From an uncultured Bacillota bacterium (lineage in GTDB: Bacteria > Bacillota > Clostridia > Oscillospirales > Oscillospiraceae), in contig CAMTMZ010000005.1 of the NCBI GenBank assembly GCA_947073765.1, positions 20,560 to 84,559 of the forward strand: a stretch of 64,000 nucleotides of DNA, in the 5' to 3' direction. The position numbers were made by a program, and so were the translations under genes. A model generated the notes under the pieces. The model worked only from the letters and a program-made list of their open reading frames with translations, had not been told where the DNA came from and made no database searches. Below, piece by piece: positions 59,653 through 64,000 of this stretch (its first letter is position 1; every line of letters starts with the position of its first letter).

Positions 59653-61107
59653 ATGCCCCGCAGACGACACAGATTCCAGACCCCTCCCCCGGCGGACCCC
59701 ATTGCCGCCGCCCGGGACTCCTCCCTGGCCCTGCGGCTGAATGTTGGCTTTTTCCTGCGGCAGCTGGGTATTTTTATCGTAATGGACCTGTTGCTGCTGG
59801 CGCTGGCCGCTTTTGGGTTGTTTGTCTATGGGGAAAACCGGTGCGCTGACGTGGTGGATATGGTAAATCAGCGGGGAGTTCCCACCCAGGAGGCCATCCC
59901 CTGGATGGAAGCCAGCGACTACTCCATCACCCGTCTGGACCGGGAGCCTAATGGCTGCCCAGCCGCCTCCAGCTGGCTGCCCACTATCCACCCGGAGACC
60001 TGGGAGGGCCTGCGCTCCTGGAACCTGAGCAGCTTTTACACCATGGAGATGCCCAACGGCGGCCAGCCCTACGCAGTCACTGTGGATTTTTCGGGAATTT
60101 CTACCGGTCTGTATTGGGCGGGCGTGGTGGTTCTGGTCTGCCAGTGCCTCTCTCTGATTACCAACCTGTTCCGCAGCAGCCGCTCCATCCGTAAGGTGCT
60201 GCGGCCCATCCAGGACCTGGCCGCTACCGCATCCCGTCTCAACTCTATGACCCATATGTCAAAACGGGAGATCGAAAGTCTGACGGGAGAGCTGGACAAA
60301 ATCGACGCCACCCATCTGGACAGCCGCATTGACCTGCCCCCCACTCAGAAGGAGCTGCGTTCCTTAGCCCAGGCCATCAACGAGATGATGGACCGGGTAA
60401 ACCACGCCTACAGCGCCCAAATGCGCTTTGTCTCCGACGCCAGCCACGAACTGCGCACCCCCATCGCCGTTATTCAGGGCTACGCCGCCCTACTGGACCG
60501 GTGGGGCAAGAGCGACCCGGAGGCCCTTCAGGAGTCCATCGACGCCATCCGCGGAGAAGCTGCCTCCATGGAGCGGCTGGTAGAGCAGCTGCTCTTCCTG
60601 GCCCGGGGGGACAACGATTCCCAGCCTGTGAAAATGGAGCGGTTTGACCTGACCGACCTGGCTGGCGAGGTTCTCCGGGAAGAGGAGATGATCCATCCAG
60701 AACGCACCTTCCTCCCCCACTGGGGGGAGGAACCCATCAGCGTATACGCTGATTCCGGCCTGATGAAGCAGGTGTTGCGCATTTTAATGGACAACAGTCT
60801 GAAATACAGCCCTCCAGAGGGCCGAATCTACCTGCGTGTGCTGGAAAAGCAGGGCTTTATCCGCTTCACCGTCCAGGATGAGGGCATGGGCATTCCCCCT
60901 GACAGCATCCCCCATATTTTTGAGCGTTTTTACCGTACCGATCAGTCCCGGGATCGGAAGACCGGCGGAACCGGGCTGGGGCTGTCCATCGCCAAATGGA
61001 TTGTGGAGCGCCACGGCGGCTGGTTCGAGGTCGTCTCCCGCCCCGGCGTGGGCACCCGAATTACTGTGATTCTGCCCGCCCCACAGAAGGAGGAGGCAAC
61101 GCCATGA
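59653..61107 (+). CDS. Two-component sensor histidine kinase
   Basis: A 484-residue membrane kinase: helices at about 32-58 and 152-175 enclose an extracytoplasmic sensor of about 95 residues; a HAMP-like linker; dimerisation helix with phosphoacceptor His265 (DASHELRTPIAVIQGYAALL); and ATPase domain with NSLKYSPPEG (N box), DEGMGIPPDSI (G1), FERFYRTD (F box) and GGTGLGLSIAKWIVERHGG (G2). GGAGGTG precedes the ATG. The leader between it and the flavodoxin gene is 181 bp. Confidence 0.93.
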   Translation: MPRRRHRFQTPPPADPIAAARDSSLALRLNVGFFLRQLGIFIVMDLLLLALAAFGLFVYGENRCADVVDMVNQRGVPTQEAIPWMEASDYSITRLDREPNGCPAASSWLPTIHPETWEGLRSWNLSSFYTMEMPNGGQPYAVTVDFSGISTGLYWAGVVVLVCQCLSLITNLFRSSRSIRKVLRPIQDLAATASRLNSMTHMSKREIESLTGELDKIDATHLDSRIDLPPTQKELRSLAQAINEMMDRVNHAYSAQMRFVSDASHELRTPIAVIQGYAALLDRWGKSDPEALQESIDAIRGEAASMERLVEQLLFLARGDNDSQPVKMERFDLTDLAGEVLREEEMIHPERTFLPHWGEEPISVYADSGLMKQVLRILMDNSLKYSPPEGRIYLRVLEKQGFIRFTVQDEGMGIPPDSIPHIFERFYRTDQSRDRKTGGTGLGLSIAKWIVERHGGWFEVVSRPGVGTRITVILPAPQKEEATP

Positions 61108-61670
61108 CGCTGCGCTTTGCCGCGCTGGAGGACGTTCCCGCCCTGCTGGCTATCTATGAGCGGTATATTTCCACCACCATCACCTTTGAATATGTTCTCC
61201 CCAGCCGGGAGGAGTTTGCCCGCCGGATGCGGGATGTCTCCCAGGTCTACCCCTATTTGGTTTTGGAGGAGGGAGGAAGCGTCCTGGGCTACGCCTACGC
61301 CCACCCCATCGCCCAGCGGGCCGCCTACGGCTGGGGGGCGGAGCTGTCCATCTATCTCCATCCAGGCGCAGCGGGAAAGGGCCTTGGCAGGCGGCTGTAT
61401 CAGGCTCTGATTGATCTGCTGAGGCTTCAGGGCGTTCGGACCGTTTACGGCCTGGTGGCCAGCCCCAACTCCGCCAGCGAAAATCTCCACACCTCCCTGG
61501 GCTTCCATCTCATGGGCGTGCAGCAAAAGGCAGGCTACAAAAACGGCCGCTGGATCGATTTGCTCTGGTTTGACAAGGCAATCGCCCCCTATGCGCCGGA
61601 ACCTGCGCCTGTCGTGCCCGTTCAAGCCCTCCCCTCGGCCCAGGTGCAGGCGGTTTTCATTGACTTTTGA
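61104..61670 (+). CDS. GNAT N-acetyltransferase, phosphinothricin acetyltransferase-like
   Basis: A 188-residue GNAT protein: LRFAALEDVPALLAIYERYI, ELSIYLHPGAAGKGLGRRLY with the acetyl-CoA loop, and YGLVASPNSASENLHTSLGF. This is the pattern of the Pat/MddA group that acetylates phosphinothricin or methionine derivatives. ATG overlaps the histidine kinase stop (ATGA). The last 25 residues are Pro/Ala-rich. Substrate unknown. Confidence 0.87.
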   Translation: MTLRFAALEDVPALLAIYERYISTTITFEYVLPSREEFARRMRDVSQVYPYLVLEEGGSVLGYAYAHPIAQRAAYGWGAELSIYLHPGAAGKGLGRRLYQALIDLLRLQGVRTVYGLVASPNSASENLHTSLGFHLMGVQQKAGYKNGRWIDLLWFDKAIAPYAPEPAPVVPVQALPSAQVQAVFIDF

Positions 61671-61673
61671 CAA

Positions 61674-61703
61674 AACCCTCCCGCTTACTGCGGGAGGGTT
61701 TTT
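61674..61703 (+). terminator. Terminator of the signalling operon
   Basis: Stem AACCCTCCCGC/GCGGGAGGGTT, short loop, then TTTCT. Confidence 0.88.
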
Positions 61704-61734
61704 CTGGACATACCCTCCCCGCTATCCGCATAGG

Positions 61735-61787
61735 ATGGAAGCAACAGACGCTTGGCGTTCGTTTAACGATAGGAGTGTTGCTTCCAT
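61735..61787 (+). promoter_or_regulatory. Start-codon hairpin of the OB-fold protein gene
   Basis: Perfect 11-bp arms ATGGAAGCAAC (61735-61745) and GTTGCTTCCAT (61777-61787). The 3' arm ends with the A and U of the start codon at 61786, and the AGGAG ribosome site (61771-61775) lies in the 31-base loop, which can itself fold. This should lower translation unless it is melted or bound. Confidence 0.7.
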
Positions 61788-62403
61788 GCAGACCAACAAC
61801 AACAAAATATTTCTCAGGGGGCGGCTGGCCGCCCCTCCTTCCCTCTCCCATGTAAACCACGGGGTGGAGTATCTCCTGCTTCCCCTGTCGGTGCGCCGTC
61901 TGTCCGGGGCGGAGGACACCCTCCATGTGGTAGCTGCCCGGGATCAGTTGTCCGCGCTGTCTCTCCTGGAGACAGGCACCCCCCTCACTGTGCGGGGTGA
62001 AGTTCGAACCTTTAATAATCGCAGCGGGGTAGGCAGTCGTCTGGTGGTCAGCGTGTTTGCCAAGGAACTGGGCCAGGATGAGGGGGAGGACGAAAACCAC
62101 CTGGAGCTTTCTGGAACTTTATGCAAGCCTCCCATCCTCCGCACCACTCCTCTGGGCCGCACCATCTGCGACATGATAGTAGCCGCCAACCGCCGCTACG
62201 GCCGGGCAGACTATCTGCCCTGCATCGCCTGGGGCAGTCTGGCCTACCGCTGCGGCGCTATGGGGGTGGGGGACCGCCTGGCCCTGGAAGGCAGGCTTCA
62301 GAGCCGGGCCTACACCAAGGAGATCGACGGCCAGATTCAAGAGCGTATCGCCTTTGAGGTATCTGTCATGTCTTTAACAGACGAAGATACATACGACCTA
62401 TAG
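61786..62403 (+). CDS. Tandem OB-fold single-stranded DNA-binding-like protein
   Basis: A 205-residue soluble protein with two SSB/PriB-like OB folds: NKIFLRGRLAAPPSLSHVNHG and LELSGTLCKPPILRTTPLGR start the two halves (about 4-95 and 104-200). It probably binds single-stranded nucleic acid. It has no acidic SSB tail. The ATG at 61786 is read through a hairpin (separate entry); the longer upstream frame crosses the preceding terminator. Autoregulation through that hairpin is possible. Confidence 0.78.
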   Translation: MQTNNNKIFLRGRLAAPPSLSHVNHGVEYLLLPLSVRRLSGAEDTLHVVAARDQLSALSLLETGTPLTVRGEVRTFNNRSGVGSRLVVSVFAKELGQDEGEDENHLELSGTLCKPPILRTTPLGRTICDMIVAANRRYGRADYLPCIAWGSLAYRCGAMGVGDRLALEGRLQSRAYTKEIDGQIQERIAFEVSVMSLTDEDTYDL

Positions 62404-62495
62404 AAAACAACCTGGGTCAAATGGGTATCCGAGGGTTGCTTTTGTCCACACTTAAATAATTTCTTCCCGCATAATTTCCCTGAAACAACAAAACA

Positions 62496-62532
62496 ATAGG
62501 GATACATCCATTTAATAAGGAGGTATCCCTAT
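62496..62532 (+). promoter_or_regulatory. Start-codon hairpin of the S-layer-homology gene
   Basis: Perfect 10-bp arms ATAGGGATAC (62496-62505) and GTATCCCTAT (62523-62532). The last two bases of the 3' arm are the A and U of the start codon and AAGGAG sits in the 17-base loop. It repeats the layout seen in front of the OB-fold gene. Confidence 0.7.
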
Positions 62533-63850
62533 GAAATCCAATCCCCTCCGCCAGGCGGCTGCCCCCATGCTGGCGTTGGTCCTGGCTTTTTCCCTGGCAC
62601 TACCCACCTCTGCCTTTTTCTGGAGCAAAAAGGCGGACGCCCCCTATGTGGCTGATTTCTCCAAAAACGGCCTGATCGGCTCAGTCATCTCCTTTTCTCC
62701 CCAAGACTTTGTGGTCAAGCCAGACAGCAAAACTGCCCTCAGCGGCATTACCATCGACGCCCTCCCTGATCCAGGAGCGGGCAGCCTCTGCGTAGGTGAC
62801 CAGCCGGTAGTACCGGGCTCTTTTGTTGACGTCACCGCTCTGGCTGGGCTGCGGTTCCAGAGTGCCAAAACACCCACTGTCACCACAACAACGCTGCGCT
62901 TTACCCCCTCCTTCCCCTCTGTTCTGGAGTCTCCCCAGGCCACCGCTACCCTCTATCTTCTTACAGAAACCAACAATCCCCCCGTGGCCCGAAATATGGA
63001 GCTGAACACCTATAAAAATGTGGCCATTACCGGCTATTTTGACGCCGTAGACGGCGAGGGAGACGCCCTCACCTTCCAGCTCACCTCCACTCCCGCCCGG
63101 GGATCGGTCACCCTGGCTGACGACGGCTCCAGTCAGTTTGTCTACACCCCCTATGAGAACAAAACGGGCTCCGATTCCTTCACTTATGTGGCCATCGACC
63201 CCGCCGGCAACACCTCTCCAGAGGCCAAGGTATCCCTGCGTATTGACAAACCGGATACCAAGGTAACCTACTCCGATCTGGATGGCCACCCCGTCCGCAA
63301 ATCCGCCATCCGTCTGGCTGAGGAAGGTGTCTACGTGGGCCGGTATGTAGACGGGCATTATTTCTTTGATCCGGACCAGAGCGTCACCCGCGCCCAATTT
63401 CTCACTATGGCCATGTCGGTAGCAGGGCTTGAGAGCCTGGACGGAATCACCCTTACCGGCTTCTCTGATGACGACGCTATCCCCACATGGGCCAAGGGGG
63501 CTGTCTCCGCCGCGCTGAAAGCGGGGGTGGTTCAAGGCTCCCGGGACGAGAGCGGCGCCCCCATCTTCGGTGCCGGAGTTTCCATCTCTCGGGCTGAGGC
63601 AGCCGTGATGCTGGACAATCTTCTGGAAATCACTGATGTGCCCGTGGCGGTATTTTCCTCTGATGACAGCGGGCACTGGGCCGCCCAGTCGGCAGCTAAT
63701 CTGTCCGCCACAGGGATTATCCGGGCAGACACTGCCGGGGCCATCCAACTGGCTGACACCCTTACTATGGCAGATGCCGCCGAGATGCTGGACAGTGCGT
63801 TGGACATGATAAACGCCCGCAGCAGCGGCAGCTGGCTGCCCTGGGCATAA
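62531..63850 (+). CDS. Secreted S-layer-homology protein with Ig/cadherin-like domain
   Basis: A 439-residue exported protein: signal peptide (PMLALVLAFSLALPTSAFF), an N-terminal beta-rich region, one Ig-like domain of the Big_9/cadherin type (FDAVDGEGDALTFQLTSTPARG; FVYTPYENKTGSDSFTYVAID) and a C-terminal set of SLH repeats (FDPDQSVTRAQFLTMAMSVA, FSDDDAIPTWAKGAVSAALK). Expected at the cell surface. ATG at 62531 has AAGGAGG 7 bases upstream, within a hairpin. Confidence 0.88.
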   Translation: MKSNPLRQAAAPMLALVLAFSLALPTSAFFWSKKADAPYVADFSKNGLIGSVISFSPQDFVVKPDSKTALSGITIDALPDPGAGSLCVGDQPVVPGSFVDVTALAGLRFQSAKTPTVTTTTLRFTPSFPSVLESPQATATLYLLTETNNPPVARNMELNTYKNVAITGYFDAVDGEGDALTFQLTSTPARGSVTLADDGSSQFVYTPYENKTGSDSFTYVAIDPAGNTSPEAKVSLRIDKPDTKVTYSDLDGHPVRKSAIRLAEEGVYVGRYVDGHYFFDPDQSVTRAQFLTMAMSVAGLESLDGITLTGFSDDDAIPTWAKGAVSAALKAGVVQGSRDESGAPIFGAGVSISRAEAAVMLDNLLEITDVPVAVFSSDDSGHWAAQSAANLSATGIIRADTAGAIQLADTLTMADAAEMLDSALDMINARSSGSWLPWA

Positions 63851-63961
63851 TAAAAGAGGCGCTGTCCTTTCGGCGGATGCCAATAAGGAAGTAAATAGAA
63901 TTTCCGGAAAAACCGGTGTGGCAAAGGGTAAAAGGTGATAGGGAACTATTTCCGCAGAGGG
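63851..63961 (+). other. Short structured stretch after the S-layer gene
   Basis: No gene. AAATAG (63892) can pair with CTATTT (63946), enclosing a CCGG-AAAAA-CCGG hairpin. I do not recognise an RNA family. Confidence 0.3.
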
Positions 63962-63990
63962 CGGCGTGATCGCACGATCACGCCGTCTTT
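63962..63990. terminator. Hairpin near the window end
   Basis: Perfect 11-bp stem CGGCGTGATCG/CGATCACGCCG with a 2-base loop, then TCTTTCT on the plus strand. Confidence 0.7.
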
Positions 63991-64000
63991 CTGCGTCCAT

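Noticed and set aside
63886..63960. Possible cobalamin or other riboswitch after the S-layer gene
   Set aside because: Some GGTG and GGGAA pieces recall cobalamin elements, but order and spacing do not match and no downstream gene is visible.
62681..64000. 439-codon minus-strand frame opposite the S-layer gene
   Set aside because: No motif and no start signals; the plus-strand gene carries a signal peptide and SLH repeats.
1..64000. Prophage, insertion sequence, CRISPR or defence island
   Set aside because: No transposase, integrase, phage structural gene, regular repeat array or recognisable defence gene was found on either strand.

Overview
The window is a high-GC, gene-dense piece of an anaerobic, spore-forming Bacillota chromosome, most likely a butyrate-producer-type member of the Oscillospiraceae/Ruminococcaceae (Flavonifractor, Intestinimonas or Lawsonibacter-like). 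This is an inference from gene content: a complete rnfCDGEAB operon, pyruvate:ferredoxin oxidoreductase, NfnAB, spoIIGA-sigE, a sigK 3' moiety, S-layer-homology proteins, and strong AGGAGG ribosome sites with TTGACA/TATAAT-type promoters. No rRNA, tRNA, CRISPR array, insertion sequence or prophage was seen.

Layout. 1-3 kb: end of a YbaK-type deacylase gene, a Vat-like acetyltransferase, and convergent to it an Lsa-type ABC-F ribosome-protection gene behind a leader with two micro-ORFs and an intrinsic attenuator. 3-6 kb: tsaE-tsaB-upp and a divergent rodA-like SEDS gene. 6-11.6 kb: the Rnf operon plus a 47-residue Cys/Gly/Asn-rich microprotein gene. 11.6-16.5 kb: an S-layer-homology protein, a 51-residue small protein, spoIIGA-sigE, and a PadR/DUF2812 pair. 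16.5-24.3 kb: comEC-holA-rnmV, then mrnC, rqcH and two uncharacterised genes. 24.3-34 kb: rmlA, asparaginase, 5'-nucleotidase and nfnAB on the minus strand, then a TAXI-type TRAP transporter. 34-38 kb: a 5'-truncated sigK, D-amino acid aminotransferase, a PAP2 phosphatase, a glycosyltransferase and a bacteriohemerythrin. 38.5-46.4 kb: a purine operon (purE, purC, purF-like, DUF3795, purM, purN, purO-like, AICAR transformylase, purD). 46.5-50.2 kb: nifJ. 50.5-57.5 kb: lipoprotein, comM-like ATPase, sirtuin with a WYL regulator, Fe-S aldo/keto reductase, stalk-domain secreted protein. 57.6-64 kb: DUF4342, response regulator, flavodoxin-like protein, histidine kinase, acetyltransferase, tandem-OB-fold protein and an S-layer-homology protein.

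How the genes fit together. NifJ makes reduced ferredoxin from pyruvate, Rnf turns ferredoxin oxidation into an ion gradient and NADH, and NfnAB balances NADH, NADPH and ferredoxin, so three redox hubs of fermentative energy metabolism lie within 44 kb. The purine operon uses a PurF homologue lacking the usual N-terminal Cys nucleophile and a two-protein replacement for PurH. The most notable regulatory signals are the ABC-F attenuator leader, a 29-bp PerR/Fur-like palindrome next to a near-consensus promoter for bacteriohemerythrin, a MerR-type 19-bp-spacer promoter for the Fe-S aldo/keto reductase, and two successive genes (61.8 and 62.5 kb) whose start codons lie at the 3' edge of perfect 10-11-bp hairpins holding the Shine-Dalgarno sequence in the loop. 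The sigK gene lacks its 5' part in this window, which suggests a skin-like interruption or a rearrangement.
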